Below are positions 32,704-43,272 of a DNA stretch of 64,000 nucleotides, piece by piece. The stretch covers positions 806,001-870,000 of the forward strand of contig JAPNXP010000006.1 of the NCBI GenBank assembly GCA_028753945.1, read 5' to 3'. The stretch's first letter is position 1; each line of letters opens with the position of its first letter. The position numbers and the translations under genes were made by a program. The notes below the pieces were generated by a model. That model was not told the DNA's origin, did no database searches, and saw only the letters and a program-made list of their open reading frames with translations. This DNA comes from Hexactinellida sp. DTS-2022. Its lineage: Eukaryota > Porifera > Hexactinellida.

Positions 32704-35700
32704 ATGATACAGTTGAATGTGAATATCCCGTTTGTAAATGGAGATAGATCTTTTCAGAAATTGGTAGAGAACATACAGTTCCTAACAGGGGAAGGAGATT
32801 CTGTTGACAATATACAGAATAAAATGGAGAGTTTGGAAAATCAGCTTGCAGGCATTGCAATGAGGGTTTCAAAGTGTGAAGATCAGGTTAATGTTATTAT
32901 TATACGTATATTAATACAGTGGACTTTGTTAATACGTACACAGATAAGGCGAACAAGGTTTAATTCCCTAGCCTATACAAATGCATTGATTGCATTCAAT
33001 ATGACTCCGGTTAATACTAATTCCGGATAATATGAACAAATTTTGACTGTTCGTATTAACGATAATCTACGTACTGTATTGTGTAATTAATTCAGTAACT
33101 ATGCAAGGAAAATAGACTAGCAAGCGTATGTATTTACTACATTTCTTAGCTTTTAGCTGCAATTATCCACTGTATATTACAGTGAAACGTCTCTGTTAGG
33201 ATCACCAATGGATCCTGAAAATTAAATATTCGAAAGGCTCTATTAATTCAGTTTAATTTAAGTACATAATATATAGATACGAATGATTACAGTTGCATTT
33301 GTAAAATGTATTAATATTCATGAGTCAGTTTTATTCACAAAATATACTTGCTTTTGGGAGAATTTGCTATAATAAGTCACATGAGATAAAAGGTCACTGC
33401 TATTAGTCCAGTGGTATTTAACGAAAACTCGTTATTTACAGACTGGTAGTTATATGGTTTCAGTTTAAAGTGCGGAAGCTAAAATATGTCAATTTCTAGT
33501 TCATATGAGAAACTAAAATAGCATTTTCGAATCAGCTCTACTATATAAATACTCTAAATTTAAACCCCCCCCCTTTGGGGGGAATTACTATTCGAGTAAA
33601 TACGGGAGTTGACTCCAATGGCATCGATCCTGAGGGGGGCGATAATATCATTTCTTCCCGCCCCCCAATATTTCGTGCACCTCATATTTTTATCTCCACT
33701 AAATCAGTAAAATATTGTTGCCTTAAAATTATTTAGTAATATTCAAAGATATTTTAAAATCCTCTTCACCCCAAATTTTTTTCTCGCTCGCTATGGAATC
33801 GATCCATGTATACTTAGAATCTTAGATTAACCTTGTGTTAACTTATTACATACCGACGCTTGTTATAATTTTAATGAGACCATATTATGTTCGCGATATT
33901 ATGTTGACTGCACTGCTATTCTCTGTTAATTAATTAATACTAATATCACTTAATTAATATATCCTCCAATGCGAATGTGAAAGTAAACCGAAGAAGTTAA
34001 TTCACTTTCAATTCAAATTGAAAGTGAAAGTGGTATTTTTCTATTTATACCTTCTACCCCTATGCATTCGGGGGTTAAAATTAATATGAAATTTTTTGAA
34101 CAAACCCTATGGTCCCTAATTAGCAACTTACATAAGGTTTGTATTAAGTTTAGTTCTCTTATTATAGAGTCTTTATTATGAACACAATTTTTGGTCCCTT
34201 GAATATATCACTTAACAGGCCGGTTAATTCATGAAATTGCACCTTTGGAAATTTCATTGTTTAATGGGGATTTAATGAAGAAAATTGAAATTTGTGCATA
34301 TTTTTTCAACAACAGTAATAATCTGTTCAAACATTCGGGGTTAACATTATAAATACAGTCAACTCCGCTTAACAGAGCCACCGGTTAATCGGTTTCTCCG
34401 CTTAATCGGGTCAAAATTTCACAGGATTTATAGGACAGAATTACAGTTTGGCTTACAATATTTTCGGTTAATCGGGTCAAAACAACCTGGTCCCGAGGTG
34501 GCTCTATTAAGCGGAGTTGACTGTATACCACTTAACAGGCGGGCACGGTTGAGGGAGTGCTAGAGCGACTGAACAGATTAGCTGAGAGCATCGAGGTGCT
34601 GCAGGGAGACAACAAGAATATACGGGAGCAGGAGAAACATGACGTCACCAACATGAAAGACATGCTGGAGTCTCTCAACACGGAGAGCAGAGACATTATG
34701 GAGAGAATAGACAGCATAGACAAGCTCAGCACCTGGTTAGTATAGCGTAGTAGCGTAATTGTATTGTACAGTAGACTCCGTTAGTATTAGCGTAATTGTA
34801 TTGTACAGTAGACTCCCGTTATAACGAAGTCGGATATAACGAAATGTAGATTTTACCCAAGAGCACTAAATGCATTAATTATTATCCGCTTATAACGAAT
34901 ATCCGGATATAACGAAGAGATTTACAGATCCCAAGCACTTCGTTATAACAACAGTTCACTGTATGTATTGTAAACCCCAAATTAATAAACTTTGTTTAAA
35001 TTAATCACAACAGCACTCAATGAACACGCTTAATTAACATAACTGAACAATGGAAGAGACTGGAATTGATAAGTGATTAGACATTAGAGTTATAGAATAA
35101 TTGAAGGTGCCCTAATTAGTAAGTGCGGTAGAATGCCTGTCAGCATATGAAATGAATAAAATAGAGAAAATAAAATACTGGACTATGGATAATAGCAGCC
35201 GCTTATTGTGTCTCTAATCGCGCTTTTTCACACCCCAAATCAGAAAGCAGTTTATTGAGTGGAGTATTACGTTTGACTTTCAGATATTTCGTGTTTTTAA
35301 GAGTAACAACAGATGTCCATTGAGGCAATATTTCAAGTAAAAGAATCAAATGTTCCTCCAAATATTTCTGGTCCATTTTACTGTGATGGCTTTCTCTCAA
35401 CTTGTACACTACATCAGCCCATGGTAAAGTCCCTCTCTTCTCGGCTAAATACATATTACGAACTATGCTACACATCTCAGGTAGGCTCTCTAACATATCT
35501 AGCTTTTGGATCTGTTTGTCATCTCTAACCATGGATAACTTGACTTTCTCCTGTTCCCGAATACGAATTCGTTCTATTAGATTCTTTGAGATTCCTTTCA
35601 GTTCATTTGATTCATTACTGCGAACTTCGTTTGTTGTATTAGATTCCAACTCTGGTTGCTGACTCGAATGTTCTTCGATGAATTTCAGCATAACTCGACT

Positions 35701-38700
35701 GATCCGAGTTGGCAGCAATTCTTGTGAAGAAGCGAGGATTTGTTTCGCGGTTTGTGGCGTGTTTGATTGCGGTTTTCGCGGCATATTCCCCTCGGGAATA
35801 GCTGGTAATGTGTTGAGATCAAACTCCGGATGCCATCGCTTAATCTGCTCGAGAGGAATAACAACAGGAGGTACCATGGATAATAAGAACTCCGCATGAT
35901 ACTTTGATATGTACTTTGCAATAGAAGAGTTGAATTGATCTTTCCTTACCAGAAGCTCTTGATTGGTAAGAGACCGAACTGATCTGTTTGCACTAACCCT
36001 TGTAGGAGATTCTGAATGCAGATCGTTATTAGGCGCTATTATAAGTTGCTGCTGGCCGCGTCTCGGCGAGTTTATGGAGGTACGTATGGGTTGGTAAGAA
36101 AGGGAGAATGCTGTAGGATATATAAACAGGATTTGTGCCATGTTTTTCAATGTGATTTGTTTGCCACTCATTGTAGTAACTGCTCGCTGGAGTTTCTCGA
36201 AAGAACAAGTTTCCTTGCGTCTCTCAACCATGGATAATACCACGTCGATACAGCGGAAATGTTCTAGTAAAACAGAATGTGTGTAGGATACAGGCATTCG
36301 TGAATCGGAAGTTAGATGGGAAAGAGATTTGTATTGAGGCGTTTTTGTTGGAGTTTTCGTTTTGGTTGGACTTGAGAATTCTAGTTCAGTGAATTGATTC
36401 ATTTTTGGTGATTTTTCAGGAGTTTTCATCAATGATAGTCTTCTTATGAGATTAGCCTTTTTGCTTGGAGAGACACAACTCTCTGTTGAAGGATACTCAA
36501 TCGGTTTTAGAGTTTCTACGTTTGTCCTTTGTTTGAGTTCTACCTTGGTTGGCTCAGCTAATTTCATTGCAAGAGTTTGTTTCTTATTTGCTTCAGTTTG
36601 GGTTGGCAGTGGCGGAATACTGTACTTCCCTTTAGAGTCTAACTTTGCCATTAGCTTACTTCTCACTTTATTCACTTGTTCGATAGTTGAAGGGTCATTT
36701 TTCGGTATCTTCAATACAGTAGGTGTGTTGTACGATGATCTAGGGGAGGTTACCATGGGTACATTTGGTATTTGTTGGTTGGAATGTGTTGGGTCTTGTC
36801 TCGTAGCAGAGAGAGCCTTCATTCCGGAGTTGAGCGGAGTAGAAGGTTTGAGTGGCGACTTGCTATTGGTCAGCGCGTTGTCAAGCTGGGAAAATGTTTG
36901 ATTCGACGCGGGAATTACATTCCTTCTGGTTGATCGGGTTGCCGGGGGCGGAGCAGATAATTGCATAAGCTTTTTGTTGCCTCGCGGTTTCCTGGCGGGA
37001 GCTGGTTTTGCTTTCCTCGCAGTTGGTTTATTTGTTTCTTTTTGTGTTGTTTGTTTCTGTAGACACACGAAATCCTTAGAAATTATAGATTTGGTGGGAG
37101 AAATATTGAACCTAGCGTCTTTGCATTTCTTCGATTCCGGGATTGTTCTAGAAATCTGTCTCTTCCTTCCAGTCGCTTGGAAATATCCTCCGATGAGGGG
37201 TTGTTCTGTGGACATTAGCTATCCGATAAATCTAATTACTAATAGCTAAATAGCTATACGAATAGCTAAATAACTAATAAATTTAGTTATCCGATAAACT
37301 AATAGCTAAACATGGATTAGTAACATTAGGATTCTGAAAACGAGAATTTAGCATAATTGTTCCTAAATTATATTTGGTTTAGAACGGAATAACGACATTT
37401 CGTATACGACTATTCGGAACATGAGATGGGCTTTATTCTTGTATCGAAATGTAAGTAATCGGGAAAATTAAACACAGAAAATCTGATTTTACCCGCGACA
37501 AATTGAATCTGTTTTTATACAAATTAGAAACTGGAAATTAGGCGCATTCGGCAGTAAATTAATCTTATCTACATTGTTATGTTATAATCTGTTTTAGAGA
37601 ATTGACAGCTCTTGATAAATGATCCCTGAATTCTAATATCCATTGTCGCTCTGTTAAACGCATTACAAATAATAAATCATTGCAGTTCCAATAATAATTG
37701 TTATTATATAAATTTTTCAAGAAGTGCAATAATACTGACAATGCAAGCTCGATGACAATTTTACAGAAAAGGAGACACGAGGTTTGGCACATAATTGAAC
37801 ATGATAATCACAAGAAAAGTACAATAAGCAAAAATATACAGAGATGATGGAACAAATAACGTCTAAATTAAATGATTGAATTAACAAAATATCTTAGCTG
37901 GCCCTCAAAACTTGATTACTATTCATTTAAATTTTAAATATCAATAGTGCTGATTACACGGGTATTTAATAATACAATTATGCAATAATAGCTAAGCTGT
38001 ATAATACGCATACACGTATAATATGCAATACGTTCAATTGCTTCACATATAACGAAAAATTTACTTAGTTACAGAAAATCTATGTATAATAATCGGATAT
38101 TTGTTAAAGCAACTTATTTTTTACAGTTTTAATGATCTTTTCCCCTCGTCATACAATAAAATATTTCATATTCCAAATAACTTATTTTTTCATTTGTTCT
38201 ACATATGTATAAAACTTACGTTTAAATGTTAATACGTATTACAGTGGAACCTCGTTACTCGTAATTACGAACATGGTTAATACGAACACTATTTTAGTCC
38301 CCTTCAAAGCCTTTTCAATACAAATGACATTGGTTAATACGAATTCCGGCTAAGGCGAACACTTTGACGGTCCCCTGGTATTCTTACTAACGAGAATCTA
38401 CTATAATATACATAATATATGAGGGTAAATACATATATAATACAATAATGTATTAATAGCAACAATGCTCAACAAGAAGCTGCAAACAAACAGAACCTAA
38501 GTCTGTTGGAGGAAAGTTTGTTAAAGCACGAGGAACATTCTATTGATTTGGATGAGCTCAGGAAACAATTAGAAAAAGCTAACAAACTAAATGCTAAACT
38601 ATCATCTAAGGTTAGCTTGTATTACGTTATATTAAGTTTGTAAGCGTCTTTAATGCAATTCTATAGAATAAGGCTGATTATGTATTAATATTTGGTTAGT

Positions 38701-40994
38701 AAGCTTACAGCTAAATATTGATTTTATTTTATATCTTGTTATATTACATTTCACCCTTGTCAGCATTTAAGTTTAATTATATTAATATTAACTTATTTAT
38801 ATATCAATAATATTCCTTTACGAGCATACTCAAGACTCTCGTTAATACGTGAACCACGGGAATCGTCGAAATTTGTTCGTATTAACCCGAGTCACTTGCA
38901 TGCATTTATATAGGCTAAGGGGATTAAACCTATTAATTCGCCTTATCCGTGTTAGTGCTGCGAACTGGAATTAAATTTGATTCAATTCAGTTACAGTTAC
39001 AGTTACAGTTTTAGTTTCATTTCAGTTACAGTTTTAATTCAGTTACAGTTTCAGTTTTCATTTCAGTTACAATTTTTACCACAGTCAATACAATTTCGTA
39101 CTTAGTTAGGTATTCACAACTTTCACCTATTTTACGACTAAACCTTAGTTAATTATTACTAACTAGTGCTGCAAACCGGAATTTAATTTGAAGAAATTCA
39201 ATTTCAGTTTTAATTTCAGTTGGAGAAAAATACATTTCAGTAACAGTTACAGTTACAGTTTTATAAACGAGTACAATTCAGTTACAGTTACAGTTACAGT
39301 TTAGAAAAATCGCTAAAACAATTTCAGTTTTAATTCAGTTTCAGTTCGCAGCACTAGTCCGTGTTCGTATTTACGAGAGTCCATTGTACTATACTATAAT
39401 CTTATAATATCATGATATGGTACTTGTATAGCTTTCAGAAGTGAGCGATAAATACGATGGGTTAACACGAGAATCAGCTGATCGACAGAACAAGAACGAT
39501 TTATTACAGAGCCGACAAATCGACCTGATTGAGTCGCTGCAGGACAGAATCAAACTGCTGGAGGCACAGCTGTCCGAGGTGTCCAGTCCCTGTCCATTCA
39601 GTCCCACCTCCACCAGTGACCTGGGAGAGGAGACAGGAGGGAAGACAGAGAAAGGTCCGTACTCACAGCTGGAGAGAGAGAATGAAAAGCTTATGGAGAA
39701 GATTGATCTGCTACAAGTTGAGAATACTCAACTCAAAGATATGGTATTATAAACTGGCCCACATATACTGTTCGCCTAATAACAATTGTTCTATTGGCAA
39801 ATATTATATTTGTTCTATTAGCAAATATTATATTAGCAAGTTATTTTCAGTCCCCAAGCGAGAATTTAATGTTAATTTGTTCCTCTTAGTCTAATAGCAA
39901 GTTCGCTATTATCTAGCAAATTTCGTGCAAAATGTGACTTGCTATTAGTATTACGCGAATACCACTGTATTTACACTAATATAACAGTTTATCATTTTAT
40001 GGCACTAATGGCGTTAGGAATATTTTAAGAATCAATGGGGACTTAACATTTCAGAATAATTAGGAATTTAACATCAATAACTTGAGTGTATTTTTGTAAA
40101 ACAAGCTAAACAATAATTTACTTTCAAACGAGACGTAATACAAAATTCTCGAATATTAGACACCCCCTTCCTATATCACTCTTTTTAACCATTTTGTATT
40201 ACAAAATAATCGTTTGTCAGCGTTACATAACGTTTGAAAGCCTAATTTATAGACAATATTTAAACAAAACATAATGCATATAGGTAGATCCCGTGACGGA
40301 TGAAGAAATTATTTATAGTAGCTCTGAGGACGAACCTCCATTGGTATCTATTATACTTCCGAAACCTATCTTGTCATATGGCAGCAAAACTAACAAAGTC
40401 GAAAAGGCAAAGCTACAATCCCGTAGAGAAAAACTAAAAAACTTTCAAACTCTATTGGACAGTCTGAAAGATGACCACAGAAATTTGATAACTAAAATCG
40501 CTCGAATCCAATCTCATACAATGCGAAAGAAGATGGAAACACCTCGCACCCCCTATGTGTGGCTCGTGGACTTAGTGTCAATGCATATTGAAAAAGAAGA
40601 TTTAGTCTACAGTGAAGCGTTCATTTCCAATAAATCTGGTCACAAAATAGGTGCTCTGCTCGATTTCTCATTGGCTAAATCTTCGTATTTGCCGTCAGTA
40701 TCTTTCTACTTAACTATGCTACCTGGGGAGAACGATAAGAAATTAAAATGGCCGTTCAAAGCTGATTTCAAAATAACTCTTATAAACTATCTCAATAACA
40801 ATGATTCATATGTAAAGAAATTCAATGATTCTGGAAATACAGCATTCCAATTGCCACTAAGAGGAAAGGATTTCAACTTATTCGGGCTCACAAAATTCAT
40901 TTCTGTTCCACTCCTAACCAATTCTCCTAACAATACACTCTATGTGAGGAAGAATAGAATGGAGATACATATCGAGTTACAAGTTAATAGTTAA
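32704..40994 (+). CDS. Coiled-coil MATH (TRAF-domain) protein, 5 exons
   Basis: Exons 32704..32886, 34539..34735, 38460..38610, 39432..39743 and 40284..40994 have compatible phases and give 517 aa. Exons 1-4 are almost wholly coiled coil (for example SVDNIQNKMESLENQLAGI, LIESLQDRIKLLEAQLSEV). The last exon encodes a C-terminal MATH/TRAF domain: YVWLVDLVSMH, YSEAFISNKSGHKIGALLDF, LPGENDKKLKWPFKADFKIT and LYVRKNRMEIHIEL correspond to W-I, LYSPAFY-GYKL, GE-D-L-WPF and Y-R-D-I-I in TRAFs. TRAFs are trimeric adaptors for receptor signalling. No RING or TRAF zinc fingers were found upstream, so this is either a RING-less TRAF-like adaptor or a gene whose 5' exons I missed. Exon 1 may not be the true first exon. 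The large intron 2 contains CDT1 on the other strand. Confidence 0.72.
32917..33076. repeat. MITE, family G
   Basis: TA-CAGTGGACTTTGTTAATACG, TTCCGGATAATATGAACAAA inside, and an eroded right end CGATAATCTACGTACTG. In intron 1 of the MATH gene. Confidence 0.6.
33561..33672. repeat. C-run/G-run inverted segments
   Basis: CCCCCCCTTTGGGGGG at about 33567 is a hairpin with a three-base loop. GGGGGGCG (about 33636) and CGCCCCCC (about 33660) form a second inverted pair about 25 bases apart. These are striking in a sequence this AT-rich. Possibly the two halves of a degenerate element. Confidence 0.55.
34356..34523. repeat. MITE, family C
   Basis: TA-CAGTCAACTCCGCTTAACAG and TTAAGCGGAGTTGACTG-TA, near-perfect. 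It ends 15 bases before exon 2 of the MATH gene, so only CCACTTAACAG separates it from the splice site. Confidence 0.88.
34766..34961. repeat. MITE, family A, with a duplicated left end
   Basis: GTACAGTAGACTCCGTTAG at 34765 repeats as GTACAGTAGACTCCCGTTA at 34804. The main element is 34806-34961, ending ACAGTTCACTG-TA. The intervening TAGCGTAATTGTATT is also duplicated, suggesting a local tandem duplication of the insertion boundary. Confidence 0.75.
35203..37215 (-). CDS. CDT1: DNA replication licensing factor CDT1, intronless
   Basis: An intact single-exon frame of 670 aa (human 546) starting at ATG. Cdt1 loads the MCM2-7 helicase at origins in G1 and is inhibited by geminin. The N-terminus MSTEQPLIGGYFQATGRKR is a PIP box (Q5, I8, Y11, F12) followed by basic residues, the CRL4-Cdt2 degron that destroys Cdt1 in S phase. 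A long disordered region follows with many S/T-P sites and a cyclin-type RRLSL (about 258-262). Residues about 309-375 (LLEHFRCIDVVLSMVERRKE, TCSFEKLQRAV, ILFIYPTAFSLSY) are the geminin/MCM-binding winged helix. Residues about 560-650 (LPEMCSIVRNMY, LPWADVVYKL, LILLLEILPQW) are the C-terminal winged helix. The gene lies wholly inside an intron of the MATH gene, antisense. Confidence 0.92.
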   Translation of the reverse strand: MSTEQPLIGGYFQATGRKRQISRTIPESKKCKDARFNISPTKSIISKDFVCLQKQTTQKETNKPTARKAKPAPARKPRGNKKLMQLSAPPPATRSTRRNVIPASNQTFSQLDNALTNSKSPLKPSTPLNSGMKALSATRQDPTHSNQQIPNVPMVTSPRSSYNTPTVLKIPKNDPSTIEQVNKVRSKLMAKLDSKGKYSIPPLPTQTEANKKQTLAMKLAEPTKVELKQRTNVETLKPIEYPSTESCVSPSKKANLIRRLSLMKTPEKSPKMNQFTELEFSSPTKTKTPTKTPQYKSLSHLTSDSRMPVSYTHSVLLEHFRCIDVVLSMVERRKETCSFEKLQRAVTTMSGKQITLKNMAQILFIYPTAFSLSYQPIRTSINSPRRGQQQLIIAPNNDLHSESPTRVSANRSVRSLTNQELLVRKDQFNSSIAKYISKYHAEFLLSMVPPVVIPLEQIKRWHPEFDLNTLPAIPEGNMPRKPQSNTPQTAKQILASSQELLPTRISRVMLKFIEEHSSQQPELESNTTNEVRSNESNELKGISKNLIERIRIREQEKVKLSMVRDDKQIQKLDMLESLPEMCSIVRNMYLAEKRGTLPWADVVYKLRESHHSKMDQKYLEEHLILLLEILPQWTSVVTLKNTKYLKVKRNTPLNKLLSDLGCEKARLETQ
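37216..38241. other. Intron/upstream sequence between CDT1 and MATH exon 3
   Basis: AT-rich. It should contain the CDT1 promoter on the - strand. No E2F-like or other convincing site is picked out by eye, and no further exon was found. Short repeats of 'aatagctaaat' lie right upstream of CDT1 (37225-37310). Confidence 0.45.
38242..38405. repeat. MITE, family B
   Basis: TA-CAGTGGAACCTCGTTACTC, AATTCCGGCTAAGGCGAACA inside, and a right end ACTAACGAGAATCTACTA. It lies about 55 bases before MATH-gene exon 3. Confidence 0.72.
38828..39386. repeat. Family G MITE split by a second element
   Basis: Left part CAAGACTCTCGTTAATACGT to CCTTATCCGTGTT (38828-38953). The right part resumes TCCGTGTTCGTATTTACGAG and ends AGTCCATTG (39358-39386). 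The 8-mer TCCGTGTT occurs on both sides of the insertion. Confidence 0.7.
38954..39357. mobile_element. hAT-like element(s) with CAGTTACAGTT simple repeats
   Basis: Outer ends TAGTGCTGCGAACTGGAAT and AGTTTCAGTTCGCAGCACTA are inverted. A second left end, CTAGTGCTGCAAACCGGAAT, occurs at about 39164, so this is either two tandem or one rearranged copy. The interior is mostly (CAGTTA)n and variants. TCCGTGTT flanks suggest an 8-bp duplication. Confidence 0.68.
39760..39967. repeat. MITE, family E
   Basis: Left end TACTGTTCGCCTAATAACAA, markers CCCCAAGCGAGAATTTAATG and TTTCGTGCAAAATGTGACTT, right end GCGAATACCACTG. In the last intron of the MATH gene. Confidence 0.75.
40120..40245. repeat. MITE, family J
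   Basis: TTTCAAACGAGACGTAATAC at the left, ACACCCCCTTCCTATATCAC inside, and CAGCGTTACATAACGTTTGA at the right. It ends about 40 bases before the last MATH exon. Confidence 0.65.
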
Positions 40995-43272
40995 TGTTTA
41001 TTAATAGGAAATAAACCCATTTATATTTCTTACCCTAACCTCTCTTTATTATCTTAATTTATTCCATTGTACACTTATGTTAGCACCCAACTAACAATTA
41101 TTTCTAGTGCTACTAGTTGCATTCAAACACTTGTATTTGTATTACTTTCTACTTTGTTATTATTATTATTATTGTTGTTGAGCTAACAAATAAACACTTA
41201 TTTTACAAGTACTCATTATTTATAGGATAGGTTAATAATTCGATTTACATAAATCGTTAAGTTTTTCCTGATTACAATAATAAAATATATTGGGACTTTC
41301 CAGGAAATTCGTTTATTTGTGTTCCATTGATACGGAGTCAAACGTAATTTTAATGCCAGGAAAAATTTTAATTCAGAGAATTTACTTCTTGTTTTGCAAG
41401 TTATTAAAGTTATTTTAGTGGTATTTTTTTTATAATTACGATATAATTAATATTTAAGAACAGCATGTTTATTCGAACACACATATTTCAATACAGAATA
41501 AGACCCATTTATCAAATCGTTGTGTATCATGAATATTTACAAAGAAAAAGACGATAACTCTTGTTAGTGTGAGCTTAAAATTTCTCTATTTGGAATCTTT
41601 ATCTTAATTAATTCAGTTACATAGTTGATTTCTTGAAGTGCTTTTGAAGAATTTGATTCAAATTTAATTATACAAACCAAATTAAATTAGCTCCTCCTAT
41701 TAAAATGTGAATACTCTTGTACTTTAGCATCTACTTTAATGATAACCACATAAAATTTCAGTTTTAAAGCATTCAACATTCTACAAATGGTGCAATTCGT
41801 GTTTATCATAAACCTTGCACTAACTAACCAGTAGGGACAACTAAATTAATTCAAATTCGGATTACAAAGTCTAATTAACCGATCTAAGTAAGTAATCTGT
41901 AGTTACATTACAATTGTGTATTATGTCAATAATAGTTATATTTAGTAAACGGGAGTGGTTACGAATTATAAATGACACATTGTATTTATAAATAGCAATA
42001 ATTGATGTCATAAAATTGAGTGAGTTTACATAGATATTCCCTATTACATAAGAGCATAAAAAGAAATAATTATACAGTCAACAGGATAATAGTAAACGAT
42101 ACTTCGTTATTGTGTGAATATACTTATTCAAATGTTTTAGAAAATTATCAAAAGCGGGCGGGATTTTTTATTTAGCATTTTTTCAATTACAATTAAATCG
42201 TTATTCTAAGTCCACAATAAAGATTTGTATTCAATAAGATCAGGTAATACCCAGTATATTAAATTGGCATTATAAATACAAACCTATTAAAATTGATAAA
42301 TAAGGAGATTTCACAACGAGTTGATAGCAAATATTTGTGGTACATGTTCATGAGATAGTAATAAAATAATTATTTTGTATTAACTACGTAATTATAGAAG
42401 CGTAAATGTCTGTTGGACTTAGTATTCCAAGTAAATAATTCTAAATAGACGAAAATAAGTGATTGAACATGCGTCCTTGTATAAATATTTACAACTATTC
42501 AGGATTTTTCTAGTTAAATCCACTTGTGATAAGATTAAAATTATATGATTTGTTAATACTGTTTCAAGAAATAAAATTATGAATTCCAGTAATATTCTCG
42601 TGTGCTCAGTTCCAATCAGGTGTGTTCTTATATATTCACATATGATTAAAGTCATATTATTTCCAAAGTAACGAACTTTAAATCTGGATTGTCCAGGTTA
42701 TTCCAAAGACAATTGTTCAGTTTTGAAGTTGAGCTAATTATAACATGTGCTAGGTTGTGCGTCAATAAGAATAAAGGTCATTCAATGAACTGTATACAAT
42801 TATTAAGCAGATTACTATTCCAATTAAACTTAATTAATTATTCACATAGACCTTGTAAACTTATTCCACTAAATTTTTGTTCCTTTAAGTAAGTTAAACT
42901 AGACAGAAACGATTTATATTTGACTTAAATTATAGATAGGGTAATTTGTGGGCATATGGTTGTTTGGAAGAACTTTAGGAAATACAACCGCAATTTATTT
43001 AGATTGTACTTAACAAACCGGTTAAATATACAAACGTTAGGGTCTAGTTACCTTAAATTCAATTAATTAATCAAGTGATTATATGGTAACATCAGTATTT
43101 CAGAGAAATGTGAGAGAATAAAATCAATGGATAAAGAAATCTGACCCAAGGAAATCTCAAGTATTTCTGAATATAGTAAGAGAAGCCTTAGCTTTAGGCT
43201 TATCTTTCCTATTCAAAGCAATGGATAATATTGGATACATAAGGTATACCGAGATCCATAGAGTACATTTTA
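40995..43272. other. Intergenic AT-rich stretch
   Basis: Between the MATH gene stop and the EF-hand gene start. No convincing exon, repeat ends or RNA gene was seen. It contains a (TTA)n tract near 41155 and otherwise featureless A/T-rich sequence. Several short open frames are no longer than chance allows. Confidence 0.5.
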
